This document shows positions 51,133 to 61,076 of a stretch of 64,000 bases of DNA, one piece after another. This DNA is from Acidobacteriota bacterium (GTDB lineage Bacteria; Acidobacteriota; Thermoanaerobaculia; Multivoradales; J023). Numbering within the stretch: position 1 is the first letter of the stretch; each line of letters opens with the position of its first letter. The translations under genes and the position numbers were made by a program. Under the pieces are notes generated by a model. That model did no database searches, was not told where the DNA came from, and was given only the letters and a program-made list of their open reading frames with translations. The stretch lies in NCBI GenBank assembly GCA_029263395.1, contig JAJCXO010000282.1, positions 62,001-126,000 of the forward strand. The letters run 5' to 3'.

Positions 51133-54111
51133 TCATGAGATCTGGCGGGTCGCTAGACGATGGAAGGTACCCCCCATCGCCATCAATTCATCATAGCTGC
51201 CTTGCTCAGTGACACGCCCCTTTTCCAACACGTAGATTCGGTCCGCGTGGCGTACCGTCGTGAGCCGATGAGCGACGACCACCCGCGTCGGTTTCAAGCG
51301 TTCGAGGCTCCTGCCGACCAACTCCTGAGTGCGGTTGTCGAGGGCGCTGGTAGCTTCGTCGAACAACAGAAGTCGGGGACGGTGGACTATGGCCCGAGCA
51401 ATCATCAAACGCTGGATTTGGCCACCAGAAAAACTGCCGCCCTCTTCACTGATGATGGTGTGCATTCCCATCGGCATAGCCTTGATGTCGTCCGCAAGAC
51501 CGGCCATTTCAGCCGCCTCGATGGCTTCCTTCATACCGAAGTTCGAAGTACCTACGATATTGGTGAAGATATCTCCGATCATCGGCTGGCCGTTCTGTAA
51601 CACGACCCCCATCTGTCTCCTGACCGACTGCACGTCGAGGGCCGCAAGATCCTGGCCGTCGTAGTAAATCGAGCCCGCTTCCGGCTGTTCGAAGGCCAAC
51701 AGCAAACGCAGCGTTGTCGACTTGCCCGAACCTGAGGGGCCTACCAGAGCAATGAACTCTCCTGGACGGGCACGGATCGAGATGTCGTCGAGGATCAGAG
51801 GACCGTTCGGATCGTAACGAAAGGAAACGTGGCTAAGCTCGATATCACCCGACAGATCGCCAGCAGCCGCCTTGGAAGCGTCCACTTCGGGCGGTGTTTG
51901 CAGCAGCGGACTCAGGCGTTCGTAAAGCGGCACCATCGTCAACACGCTCGACAACAGGCTGATGAGCGCTAGAGAAGTCACCTGAAATTGGCCGAAGGCG
52001 GCTGAAAAGGCCAAGAAGTCGCTGACCGGCAACTCGATCTCCGACCAAAAGTGGACCGCTGCAAACATCGCCATGAGGCTGATAATCGCAAATACCGAGT
52101 TGAAGGTGTTCTGGCCGTTGGCGAGGTGCCGTACCTTGAACGTCAACTTCCGCATCTCGCCGAAGCGTTTTGCCCACAACGAGAAAGCGCGAGGCTCGGC
52201 ACCGGCACCACGCAGCTTCTGGATGCCGTTGAGCAGGTTGAAGACCAGGCTCGACAACTTGCCCTGCATCTCCAGTAGCCTGCGTTGATAACGGACCTGC
52301 AGCCAGACGATGACTGCGGTGACCAGGACTAGGACCAAGGTCATGGTCACCGCCACCAACGCTAGGCGCCAGCTATAGTAGAAGAGGAGGATGAGGCTGA
52401 GGATCGAAGAAATCGAGTCGAGGAACGAAGTGGCAACGTTGCCGAGGATCAGCGTACGGATCTGATCGATGCCCATCGACCGCGCCAATAAGTCGCCGAC
52501 CGTGAAACGCTTGTAGAACATCACTGGGAGAGCGAGCAATCGATCCCACACAGCAGCCTGCACAGATCCGTCGAGCTTGCCTGATAGACGCAGGATCGCG
52601 ACTGCTCGAGTCAACCGGAAGCCGAAAACTGCAACCGCAGCGACCGCCAGTGCAAGGGCCATCTGTGTCAGTTGTGAACGTTCGGCCGCAGGAACGACGG
52701 TACCGAAAATGTGACCGGTCAGGATCGGTGTCAGCAGCGACAACAGTCCGGTCGCCACGCCGATCGCGCCGAGCGTCAGCAGATCTCGACGACGTCCACG
52801 TATTCCCAAACGGACGAGGTCGACCAGGCCAACCGCTCTCTCGGGAAGCGGGGAATAGAACATGAACGCTTCGCCTTCGAGCGTCGCCGCGATATCGGCA
52901 TCTATCGCCCGCCTCTCACCGGTTGCCGGATCAGCCAGCTCGTAGCTAGTGGCGGAAGTCGGTAGCAAGGCGACCGGTTTGCCCCGCAACCGATGTTTGG
53001 GGTTCGGCGCGCCTTCCTTCCAAAGGAAGCCTAGAAGTGGACCGTTATCGCGCCGCCACCAGTCGCCGCGCAAGATAACCAAACGTTGACGTATCCGCGA
53101 AGCTGCGCAGATCATGGCAATCGCGTGTCCGTGGTGGATCTGGCCTCGGGCATTTTGGGGTCGCTCGATAGTGATCCCCATCTGTTCACCTACCCAGGAC
53201 GCGGCCAGCAACAGTGAATCCGCGGCTTCTCCATCGGTGAGGTCGGCAGCCGGAGCAACTTGTTGCGACAATACTGAAGCCAACCTCCGCGTTGCCATTC
53301 CCAAGACTCCGCGATCATTCAGCTGCCGACGACGTAACCGCTCCACTTCGTCGTGTCGCGACTCTCCGACGATCAGGTCGACATACCCGAGAAACAGCTC
53401 ATGAAAGCGCGCCAGGCCTTCCCAGACGGCGCCGCTGGCGATCAGGTTCTCAGTGCCAACACAGGAGACCGTCGCCCCCTCGGTGCTAGTCATCCAAGTT
53501 TCGTCCGAGAGCGGCAGTAGGAAACCTGCAACTCTCATGGGCAACGCACTTTGACCGAGGAAAAAAGACTCGCCGGTGATGTGGCGGACCCACACGACCC
53601 CAGAGGCCGACCGTGCAGCACCATCGCCTTCCAAGGTCACCTCGTCACCAGCGGCGACGGTCTCGAAATTCTTGGGCGCTGCAGCTCGGGGCACCTTGGC
53701 GAACAAGTCGGACAGCCACGCCTCGACGCCGGAACAAATCGCTCCGAGGTGCTCTGCTTCGCGAGCCAACTGGACCAAGGACTGGATCGACGCCTTCAGG
53801 AGACGGGTTTCGGGCAGCCCGACAGCAATCAGAGCCGTCGCCCGCGACTGCTGGTCGCGCCGCAAGAAGGACGTAGCGGAGCTCTGCCGCTGCGGCTGGA
53901 TACCAAACAGCATACGGCCGGCCTCGATCGTAGTGACGTGGGTCCGTTGCCCGCGGTGTTCAGGATCGACGGACACTGCAAAAATCTCGACTTTCCCGGA
54001 CTCCACCAACCAGACATTCGGTTCTTTGTCGAGGCGGATGGGCTCGTTGCCTCCGAGATCGATGACTTCGGCACCGATGGCAATCAAGCTAGTGCGGGTA
54101 ACAGTATCCAT
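51133..54111 (-). CDS. NHLM-type peptide exporter ABC protein with cNMP-like N-terminal domain
   Basis: The 992-residue protein has an N-terminal part resembling a cyclic-nucleotide-binding domain (EPNVWLVESGKVEIFAV near 28), a long linker, six membrane helices (about 430-700) and an ATPase domain with VGPSGSGKST near 792, FSGGQIQRLMIARAI and LLLFDEATSALD. There is no peptidase domain. It matches the ATP-binding component of NHLM bacteriocin export systems (TIGR03797). It lies 12 bases after the C39-bearing exporter gene, so the two probably form one machine or alternate exporters. Confidence 0.88.
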   Translation of the reverse strand: MDTVTRTSLIAIGAEVIDLGGNEPIRLDKEPNVWLVESGKVEIFAVSVDPEHRGQRTHVTTIEAGRMLFGIQPQRQSSATSFLRRDQQSRATALIAVGLPETRLLKASIQSLVQLAREAEHLGAICSGVEAWLSDLFAKVPRAAAPKNFETVAAGDEVTLEGDGAARSASGVVWVRHITGESFFLGQSALPMRVAGFLLPLSDETWMTSTEGATVSCVGTENLIASGAVWEGLARFHELFLGYVDLIVGESRHDEVERLRRRQLNDRGVLGMATRRLASVLSQQVAPAADLTDGEAADSLLLAASWVGEQMGITIERPQNARGQIHHGHAIAMICAASRIRQRLVILRGDWWRRDNGPLLGFLWKEGAPNPKHRLRGKPVALLPTSATSYELADPATGERRAIDADIAATLEGEAFMFYSPLPERAVGLVDLVRLGIRGRRRDLLTLGAIGVATGLLSLLTPILTGHIFGTVVPAAERSQLTQMALALAVAAVAVFGFRLTRAVAILRLSGKLDGSVQAAVWDRLLALPVMFYKRFTVGDLLARSMGIDQIRTLILGNVATSFLDSISSILSLILLFYYSWRLALVAVTMTLVLVLVTAVIVWLQVRYQRRLLEMQGKLSSLVFNLLNGIQKLRGAGAEPRAFSLWAKRFGEMRKLTFKVRHLANGQNTFNSVFAIISLMAMFAAVHFWSEIELPVSDFLAFSAAFGQFQVTSLALISLLSSVLTMVPLYERLSPLLQTPPEVDASKAAAGDLSGDIELSHVSFRYDPNGPLILDDISIRARPGEFIALVGPSGSGKSTTLRLLLAFEQPEAGSIYYDGQDLAALDVQSVRRQMGVVLQNGQPMIGDIFTNIVGTSNFGMKEAIEAAEMAGLADDIKAMPMGMHTIISEEGGSFSGGQIQRLMIARAIVHRPRLLLFDEATSALDNRTQELVGRSLERLKPTRVVVAHRLTTVRHADRIYVLEKGRVTEQGSYDELMAMGGTFHRLATRQIS

Positions 54112-54123
54112 GGCCGCAACTTG

Positions 54124-56427
54124 TCAATACGAAGAGATCAGCTGCGCGTAGAGGCCATCTTCGTCTCGGAGCTGATCGTGGGTACCACGCTGAACAACCT
54201 TGCCCTGTGCGAGGACGATGATCTCGTCGGCGTCGCGAATGGTGCTCAGCCGATGCGCCACGATCAGGCAGGTACACCCTCGCCGCCGCAAAGCCTCGTC
54301 AATGGCTGTCTCCGTTGAAGAATCCAATGCGCTAGTCGCTTCGTCGAGAACCAGCAAGGAGGGATTCCCGACCAGCGCCCGGGCGATTTCGAGACGCTGC
54401 CGCTGACCGCCGCTCCAGTTGGCACCATTCTCCGCCATCTCGCTTTCGTAGCCTCCAGAACGCGCAGCAATATCCTCGTGGATCTGTGCGTCACGGGCCG
54501 CAGCGAGCACCTGTGCCATAGGAATGGTCGAATCCCACAGGGTCAGATTCTCTCGAATCGTACCCTCGAAGAGAGAAATCGATTGGTCTACCGACGCCAT
54601 CGACGCGGTAATGACCGAGCGTGGAATTTCGGATCGATGCGCGCCATCGAAGAGGATTTCGCCCGACCACGGCTGGTAGAGACCATTGACGAGAGCCGAC
54701 AGAGTCGACTTGCCGCTGCCTGAGCTACCAACCAAGGCAACCCGCAATCCGGGCTCGAGAAGTAGGTTGAAGTCCTCGATCAACGGCGGGCCTAGGCGCG
54801 AGTAGCCGAAGGCGACGTTGCGCAACTCCAAATGTCCAGTGAGCTTGACCGGGCCGGAGTTCCCCAACCAGTCATCGTCCGTCGCCTCGGCGGCGACAAG
54901 CGCCGAATCGGCAGGATACCGCAACACGTCATCGAGCCGATTCATATCTCCTTCGACATTCTGCAGCTTGCTACCCAAGCTGACCATTCTCTGCACAGGC
55001 TGGGTGAAGGCGAACATGAGTGCTTGGAAAGCCACCAGGCTGCCGAGAGTCAGGGCGCCGTCGATCACCCGCAAACTGCCAAGACCTAAAATTGTGGCGG
55101 TAGTGAGCGCAGCCAAGAACGGCGGTATCGCCTCGAGTGTTTGGGTAGATTGTTCCAAACGCTGCCGAATGTTGACGACCTTGGTTTGATATCCCGCCCA
55201 ACGAGTATAGAGATCCGATTCCCCACCCTGTGCCTTCAGCATCTCGATCACCTTCAAGCCGGCAAGCGCGGTGCCTGAAAGCTTACCCTGCTCCTGCAGC
55301 AAGTTGCGGTTAGCGTCGATGCGCTTGCGAGAAACGAAGCGCAAGGCGGCCACATTTAGGGAAACGATGAAGACTCCTACCAGCGTCAACAACACGTCAT
55401 ACTGGAACATCAGAATGGCATAAAAAACTATGAGGAAGGACCCGAGAGCGTTGGTCGCCAGATCTCGCGACAGCAGCTGGGCGACGCGATCGTTGGCCGC
55501 AACGCGGCCGGCAATATCCCCCGTCATGCGTTGTGCGAAGAAGTCGATCGGCATGCGCAGGACGTGCCAAAAAAAACGTGCCGATGACGACACCGCCATC
55601 TTCGTCTCCAGCCGCAGCAAATAGGCCTGCTGAAGCCAAGTCAGGGCGCCGGTGAGCACCGCGGTGAGACCCATCGCGACCAGCATTGGTCGTACCCAGG
55701 AGTCGTAGTCGCGTAGTAACACCTGGTCGACAAAAAGCTTCGAGTAAACCGGCATGACCAACCCTGGCATTACGAGTGCCAAGCCGGCGAGTAATACAAA
55801 GACGAGAGCAGCTCGCAAGCCGGACAGTCGCCTCAGCAGGGCAGGGACCAGTCGCGGTGGCTCTCCGACCGGCTCGAAATCTGGCCCCGGCTCCAGCTTG
55901 AGAACGACGCCGGTAAAGGCCTGGTCCAGCTCTTCTTCGGTGATCGTGCGTGGGCCGCTACCAGGATCATTGATCCGCACCTTGCCACGGCGGAATCCGT
56001 CGAGCACAACGAAGTGATTGAAGTTCCAGTGGATGATCAGCGGCGGATGCATCTTGCGCAGTTGTCCGGGCTCCGTCTTGAAGCCCTTCGCCACCAACCC
56101 GTAACGCCGTGCAGCCTTCATCATGTTGGAGGCTTTGCTACCGTCGCGCGAGACCCCACAATCAGCCCGTAACTGCTCGAGGGGCACCCAGCGTCCATAG
56201 TGCGCCAGGACGATGCCAAGGGCTGCCGCGCCACATTCGAGTGCTTCCATCTGCAAGACGGTCGGCGAATCGACACACCTCGGCAGCTGCCAGCGATTCA
56301 GAGTTCTCCGCAACCCGGCCAGTCGCTCGGCTTCCGCGAAGCGACTGGCGGCGAGTCGCATCGACAGTCTGGAGGCAAGTTCACGGCGAGCTCCTGAGAC
56401 CAGCTCGAAAAGGCTGCGGCCAGCCAT
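54124..56427 (-). CDS. NHLM-type exporter with C39 peptidase domain
   Basis: The 767-residue protein has an N-terminal C39 cysteine peptidase: Cys65 in LQMEALECGAAAL, His138 in WNFNHFVVLDG, and Asp154 in RINDPGSG. Six membrane helices (about 200-480) and an ATPase with VGSSGSGKST near 570, WSGGQRQRLEIARAL and LLVLDEATSALD follow. It matches the peptidase/ATP-binding component of NHLM systems (TIGR03796). It should cut both precursor leaders after VAGG and drive export. It is 2 bases from the adaptor gene. Confidence 0.92.
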   Translation of the reverse strand: MAGRSLFELVSGARRELASRLSMRLAASRFAEAERLAGLRRTLNRWQLPRCVDSPTVLQMEALECGAAALGIVLAHYGRWVPLEQLRADCGVSRDGSKASNMMKAARRYGLVAKGFKTEPGQLRKMHPPLIIHWNFNHFVVLDGFRRGKVRINDPGSGPRTITEEELDQAFTGVVLKLEPGPDFEPVGEPPRLVPALLRRLSGLRAALVFVLLAGLALVMPGLVMPVYSKLFVDQVLLRDYDSWVRPMLVAMGLTAVLTGALTWLQQAYLLRLETKMAVSSSARFFWHVLRMPIDFFAQRMTGDIAGRVAANDRVAQLLSRDLATNALGSFLIVFYAILMFQYDVLLTLVGVFIVSLNVAALRFVSRKRIDANRNLLQEQGKLSGTALAGLKVIEMLKAQGGESDLYTRWAGYQTKVVNIRQRLEQSTQTLEAIPPFLAALTTATILGLGSLRVIDGALTLGSLVAFQALMFAFTQPVQRMVSLGSKLQNVEGDMNRLDDVLRYPADSALVAAEATDDDWLGNSGPVKLTGHLELRNVAFGYSRLGPPLIEDFNLLLEPGLRVALVGSSGSGKSTLSALVNGLYQPWSGEILFDGAHRSEIPRSVITASMASVDQSISLFEGTIRENLTLWDSTIPMAQVLAAARDAQIHEDIAARSGGYESEMAENGANWSGGQRQRLEIARALVGNPSLLVLDEATSALDSSTETAIDEALRRRGCTCLIVAHRLSTIRDADEIIVLAQGKVVQRGTHDQLRDEDGLYAQLISSY

Positions 56428-56429
56428 GG

Positions 56430-57683
56430 TCAGATCCCGAGCTTCTTGCGAACGGTCGGAATCACCAGCGAGATCGGCCGGTTCCGCCGTACGATGACGC
56501 TACCGCTAGCGAGCGTGCCGCTCGAGATGTCGATGTCCGGGCCACGAGAAGACGACCACCTAAAACCTGTCGGCGTCCCAGGATCGACGAGCAGTCGCAC
56601 GTCGACTTGGATCGGAGGCCCGGCCTGCATCAACTTCGATACCAGGTCGTCGTTGGCAAGCAGGCGACTCATGCCGCGCGAGGTGGATGGAAACTCCGCC
56701 ACCCATTGCACTTCACCGATGATGAAGCCATGTTCCTCGGCCTTGACAGTCGTCGGCGTCACTCGGGCGACCATGCCCGGGGCGATCTGCTTTCCCATCT
56801 CTGCGGGCACAAAGACCACCGCCATCAGATCTTCGGCCACCACTTCCATGCTCAGGATCGGCGAGCCCGGCGAGACCACGTCGCCATGATCGACGATCAA
56901 CTCCACAACGCGCCCGTCCTCGGTTGCTACGACCTGGGCGTTTTCTTCCAAAGAGGCTTGCGACTCGCGCAGGTCGAGATCGAGATCGCGCAGTCGCGAA
57001 CGACTATTCTCCAACTGTTGCTGTAGCGCCTGCTCGCCTTCGAGGCGAGTCAATTCGAGCCCAGCCAGTTCTAGGCGCTGGGCGGCGAGCTGATCGCCCA
57101 CACGGTTCACTTCCTGCTCACTCGATAGCACCGTTTGCTGGGTCACCAGACCGTCAACAAGGAGCTCTTTTTGAACCTCGAAATTCTTCTTCAGGAGCTC
57201 GACCTGCCGCTCGAAGGAAACGATTGAACGCTGTAGATCCTGCCGACGTTGCCCCTCGTTGGCCACCGACAGTTGGGTTTGATTACGGGCATATCGTTCG
57301 AGCGTTGCGAGTTCGAGTTCGAGAGCGTCCCTGCGCGCCTGATTGTCTGAGATCTGGCGCTCGATCCCCTCCTGGCGTAACTTGGCGACCACTTGCCCTC
57401 TCTGGACGACATCACCGACCTGAAGGAGGATCTCGGCAATCTGCCCCGATCCCGCAGATACCACTTCCGAGACGCCCCCACGGCGCAGCAAGATGCCTTC
57501 GCCGGCCGCTGTGGTCGGAATGTAGCCGAGAAAACCCCAGGCCAAAGCCACCGCGAGCAGGCCCAGAATCGCCAACAGAGCGATCCAGCCTTTCGGACTG
57601 GTGACCTGCATCAATTGATCGAGCTGCTCGGGAGACGAGAGCCGCTCGAGTGATACCTTCCGGAAGATCTCTTTATTAGCCAT
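56430..57683 (-). CDS. HlyD-type membrane fusion adaptor of the NHLM exporter
   Basis: The 417-residue protein has one N-terminal membrane helix (near 36-56), a biotinyl-lipoyl-like segment with VVSAGSGQIAEILLQVGDVV near 78, a long coiled coil (about 110-250), and the returning half VVELIVDHGDVVSPGSPILS near 258. It links the inner membrane ABC protein to the outer membrane channel. It overlaps the channel gene by 8 bases. It matches the NHLM secretion protein family (TIGR03794). Confidence 0.9.
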   Translation of the reverse strand: MANKEIFRKVSLERLSSPEQLDQLMQVTSPKGWIALLAILGLLAVALAWGFLGYIPTTAAGEGILLRRGGVSEVVSAGSGQIAEILLQVGDVVQRGQVVAKLRQEGIERQISDNQARRDALELELATLERYARNQTQLSVANEGQRRQDLQRSIVSFERQVELLKKNFEVQKELLVDGLVTQQTVLSSEQEVNRVGDQLAAQRLELAGLELTRLEGEQALQQQLENSRSRLRDLDLDLRESQASLEENAQVVATEDGRVVELIVDHGDVVSPGSPILSMEVVAEDLMAVVFVPAEMGKQIAPGMVARVTPTTVKAEEHGFIIGEVQWVAEFPSTSRGMSRLLANDDLVSKLMQAGPPIQVDVRLLVDPGTPTGFRWSSSRGPDIDISSGTLASGSVIVRRNRPISLVIPTVRKKLGI

Positions 57684-59187
57684 CTGACGCTCGTAGAGGA
57701 AGGATCGTCAGATCCTCGACGCGGACGCTCCGCACGCCTTCTGCCGACGGCCTGACCAGGGTTCCGGTTTCGAAGCGCAGATCGCTTATCGCACGAGCCA
57801 GGGCCAGTTGCGCTGAAACCAGGCGCTGTTGAGCAGCAGTGAGCCGATCCCGCTGATTGAGCACGTCGATCAAGGTTGAACTACCGACGCGCAACTTCTT
57901 TTCCTCGTTCTCCAGAGTCTTTCCGAAAAGCTCTACAGCCCGCTCTAACTTGAGCAGCCGCTCGGCGTTCTTGCGCACCGCATCGAGAGCGATGGGAACG
58001 TCAGCATCGATCTGTAATTCGCTGCTCTCCACGGCTAACGCTTGTTGTTCAGCCAACGACTCTGATCGTAACAGGGCACCCTCCGCAACTCGATTGGCGA
58101 GCGGGAACGAGTAGCTGAGATTGATGCTGGCCGAGAAACCAGGAATATTGCGAAACGGCGCACTGAATACATCGCCAAAGCCGTCGCCCTCGACCAAGCC
58201 GGTGAACGACGGTGTGAACTCCAGATCGAGCAGTGGTTTGAGGTTGTCCCGGGCCGCCCGCAAACGAATCGTGTCTGCCTCCAAACGCTGCCGAGCCGCC
58301 GCCAGATCAGCGCGACTGGCACGGGCTTCGGCAAGTAAGGCGCGAGGCGAATCCGGAATCTCGTCGGGCTGGACCGTCGGGAACGGATCGGTGGGCAACC
58401 CTAGACGGGCGATCTGTTGGGCAGTCAATCCGATCTCACCACCGAGATTTTGGAGAGCGGCAAACAGAGCCTGCTCTGCGGAGATCCGACTCGCTTCGCG
58501 AAACACCAGATCGGCTTCGAGCTGGATCAACTCGGCCGCAGGTGTCACGTCGGCATCGACCAGCCGTCGGGTCGTTTCGAGCAACTCGCGCGATCGTTCT
58601 TCGGTCTCGGTCAGGATTTCGAGATCTTTGATCGAGGCTTTTGCCGTCCAATACTGGTTGGTCATCGCCAGCAAGCGCTCGGAGATACGGTGGGCGAGAT
58701 CGAGCCGACTTGCCGCAAGTTCGCGGTCAGCCGCCCGCTCCACCGCGGTCACCACCGACGAGCGGCGCCCCTGAATGAGCGGCTGACGCAAGGTGAAGGC
58801 GATCGTGCCGACCGAGATTTCCGGCTCGCCATCGGGCTGCAGCAGCTGAAGGCTCGGCTGCAGCGTCTGGCCGCTGCGCAGCCGACGGGTCGCCGTCAGG
58901 CTTTCCGAGAATGAGCGACTTTCAGTGTCGGTCGATTCACTGGTTGGTTCGACGGAATCAGTAGCGTCGACATCAGCACTGAGAACGGTGTCGAACCGCC
59001 CGGATGCCACCAGAGCGGAACCACGCTGCGACTCGACTTGGCTGGCGGATATCCGGATACTCGGATCGTTGGCGAGTGTCTGCTCGATAGCTTCGAGCAG
59101 CGACAGCGATGCGGACTCGGCGGTGGCGGCTCGCGAGACGAGGAAACACATGGTGACAATGAAGGCACTGAGGCTCCGGGAGTGCAT
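57676..59187 (-). CDS. TolC-family outer membrane efflux protein
   Basis: The 503-residue protein has a signal peptide (SLSAFIVTMCFLVSRAATA) and two outer membrane efflux repeats with long helical hairpins (for example DLAAARQRLEADTIRLRAAR near 270 and RLTAAQQRLVSAQLALARAI near 458). I chose the ATG at 59187 because it gives a proper signal peptide. It is the first gene of the exporter operon and provides the outer membrane pore. The gap 59188-59364 upstream shows no clear promoter. Confidence 0.88.
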   Translation of the reverse strand: MHSRSLSAFIVTMCFLVSRAATAESASLSLLEAIEQTLANDPSIRISASQVESQRGSALVASGRFDTVLSADVDATDSVEPTSESTDTESRSFSESLTATRRLRSGQTLQPSLQLLQPDGEPEISVGTIAFTLRQPLIQGRRSSVVTAVERAADRELAASRLDLAHRISERLLAMTNQYWTAKASIKDLEILTETEERSRELLETTRRLVDADVTPAAELIQLEADLVFREASRISAEQALFAALQNLGGEIGLTAQQIARLGLPTDPFPTVQPDEIPDSPRALLAEARASRADLAAARQRLEADTIRLRAARDNLKPLLDLEFTPSFTGLVEGDGFGDVFSAPFRNIPGFSASINLSYSFPLANRVAEGALLRSESLAEQQALAVESSELQIDADVPIALDAVRKNAERLLKLERAVELFGKTLENEEKKLRVGSSTLIDVLNQRDRLTAAQQRLVSAQLALARAISDLRFETGTLVRPSAEGVRSVRVEDLTILPLRASDG

Positions 59188-59364
59188 AGAAATCCGATCA
59201 ATGGCCCGAAGCCGTGGATCGAGATGAAATGATGCAGGCGTCACAGACGGCAACGCTATTTGAATTGACCTTGCCTGACAAGAATCTCTGATCAATCTCC
59301 TTGTGTCTCTTGCCTGTCTCCGGCAACACCGAGTCGTAAAACAAGGGGCAGCACCGAGTCTTGC

Positions 59365-60114
59365 TCACGGTGACGGGCAGTTGTACTCGCGGCAATCTTC
59401 AGTGGTCAATCTGCAGACGTAACAAAGATCTTCCCTGTCCACTTCGCCGCTGTAGTTGACATCAGCTTTGCAATCACGCCCCTGGGAGTTGAAAACTGAA
59501 ATGAGCTCGCCGATCGAAAGCAATCCATCGCCGTCGAGATCGGTGCCAGGATGATGATCCCCATAAGAATCCCAAGCAGCTTCGGCAATCGCCAAATCGT
59601 TGCCACCAACACGCCCTTGGTAGTCGAGATCCTGGGTACAAATACGCCCTAATGCTGCCTCAACCATGACCACGTCATCGATGTCGACAGCCTTGTCGCG
59701 ATTGACGTCCCCTGGATCTGGACAATCCCCCCAGTTGCCCAGCAGCACCATTAGGTCGCCGTGGGACACTTCGTGATTGTGGTTCAGATCAGCCGGGCAG
59801 CCATACTTCTCCGAGCATTCTTTGAGCTCGACGTCCGGACAGTCGGCGCCATCACAAGGGATACTGCACTCACCGTTGAAACAATCCAGGAGGGCTTGCA
59901 CATCGTGCTGGTTTACGACCCTAGCTTGGTCGAGATCTTGGTACAGATCTCCGTAGCAGATACAGGGTTTATCTTCGATTGAGATCTCGTGGGCAGACGC
60001 GCTCATCGGTAGGAAACAAAGAACGATCGCGGCCAGGAAGCGGGTGCACTGCATGGCCGCATGCTGCAAGGTTGTAAATGCCACGGTTGCACGCGTCTCG
60101 GTTGTACTCGTCAC
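59365..60114 (-). CDS. Secreted Cys-rich protein with dockerin/EF-hand repeats
   Basis: The 249-residue protein has a signal peptide ending ASAHE, then repeats of the type DLNHNHEVSHGDLMVLLGNW, DVNRDKAVDIDDVVMVEAAL and DLDGDGLLSIGELISVF, which are calcium-binding dockerin-like loops. It contains about 16 Cys. The start is GTG at 60114, chosen for the AAGGAG 6 bases upstream. No cohesin partner is visible. Such proteins may bind calcium at the surface or act as secreted structural proteins. Confidence 0.82.
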   Translation of the reverse strand: MTSTTETRATVAFTTLQHAAMQCTRFLAAIVLCFLPMSASAHEISIEDKPCICYGDLYQDLDQARVVNQHDVQALLDCFNGECSIPCDGADCPDVELKECSEKYGCPADLNHNHEVSHGDLMVLLGNWGDCPDPGDVNRDKAVDIDDVVMVEAALGRICTQDLDYQGRVGGNDLAIAEAAWDSYGDHHPGTDLDGDGLLSIGELISVFNSQGRDCKADVNYSGEVDREDLCYVCRLTTEDCREYNCPSP

Positions 60115-60323
60115 GGCGATCTCCTTTCTCGGGGGATTCCAGATTCGGCTGGAGCACAGGTCTCGCTTGATCTAGTGAGTCTCGTAGCCACGGCCACTCT
60201 AACCAACAAGTCTCTCAGGTCGTCCCAAAACGGGAAACGGGAAGCCGATGCCGCATCGACTTCCCTGAGCGTGACCGCAAGAACGGTCGGCGCGGACGGA
60301 CTTCCTACAGCACCACGTTGGCC

Positions 60324-60938
60324 CTAGAACAATGCAAAATAGGCGATCAAGTCAGCGATATTGAACTGACCGTCCTGATTGAGATCACCCGCGAGATCAC
60401 ACGGGACGAACGTCACATCCTCCGAGAAACTCTTGGCAACCAGCAACAAGTCCGCGATGTTGACGCTTTCGTCACCGTTCACATCCCCTGGCACGCCAGG
60501 ACACGGCAAGCTGCTACCTAAAGCCAGTGCGTCTGAAATGTTGACGTCGCCATCGAGGTTGACGTCGGCCACAGCCAGACAAGGCGTGGGCTCCGGGCCA
60601 CCGAGAAAAAGGTAGTTCAACAGATAATTGACATCGGCCAAAGCGACGACTTCGCTTCCGTTGACGTCGCCGAGCAATGCCTCTTCGCAGGCCACTTGAT
60701 TGAGGATGGCGACAACATCGGCAATATTGATGCTGCCATCACCGTTGGCATCGGCCTCACTCATACAGGTCGGTTTGCCGCCCATGGCGAACAGGTAGTT
60801 GAAAAGATCCTCTGCATCGAGGAAGTCGACCACGCCATCGTTATTGATGTCATTGTCAACGCTACATTGGGCCGCCAACGGCCCCGCGAATAACATCATC
60901 AAGCTGGACAGACCGATCCATAGAAGGTGCTTCTTCAT
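60324..60938 (-). CDS. Secreted protein made of six dockerin-type I repeats
   Basis: After a signal peptide (LLWIGLSSLMMLFAGPLAA), the 204-residue protein is almost entirely made of six Asp/Asn-rich loops: DINNDGVVDFLDAEDLF, DANGDGSINIADVVAIL, DVNGSEVVALADVNYLL, DVNLDGDVNISDAL, DVNGDESVNIADLLLV and DLNQDGQFNIADLIAYF. The third loop lacks some calcium ligands. AAGGAG lies upstream of the ATG. The gap 60115-60323 to the related gene shows nothing I recognise. The two may be paralogues. Confidence 0.85.
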   Translation of the reverse strand: MKKHLLWIGLSSLMMLFAGPLAAQCSVDNDINNDGVVDFLDAEDLFNYLFAMGGKPTCMSEADANGDGSINIADVVAILNQVACEEALLGDVNGSEVVALADVNYLLNYLFLGGPEPTPCLAVADVNLDGDVNISDALALGSSLPCPGVPGDVNGDESVNIADLLLVAKSFSEDVTFVPCDLAGDLNQDGQFNIADLIAYFALF

Positions 60939-61076
60939 GCTCCCTCTCTCCTTGGTTGGACCGCGACCGTGCGGTCTATGGGGGTCCGGTCGACTAGCCG
61001 CCGGACAGGTTTCGAGTGCTTCTGAGGATTAACGCGAGAACTCAGCGTCAATCAAACAGATACTTCGAAACTCTTT

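Noticed and set aside
59365-60938. Cellulosome components
   Set aside because: Dockerin-like loops are present but there are no cohesins, glycosidases or carbohydrate-binding modules nearby.
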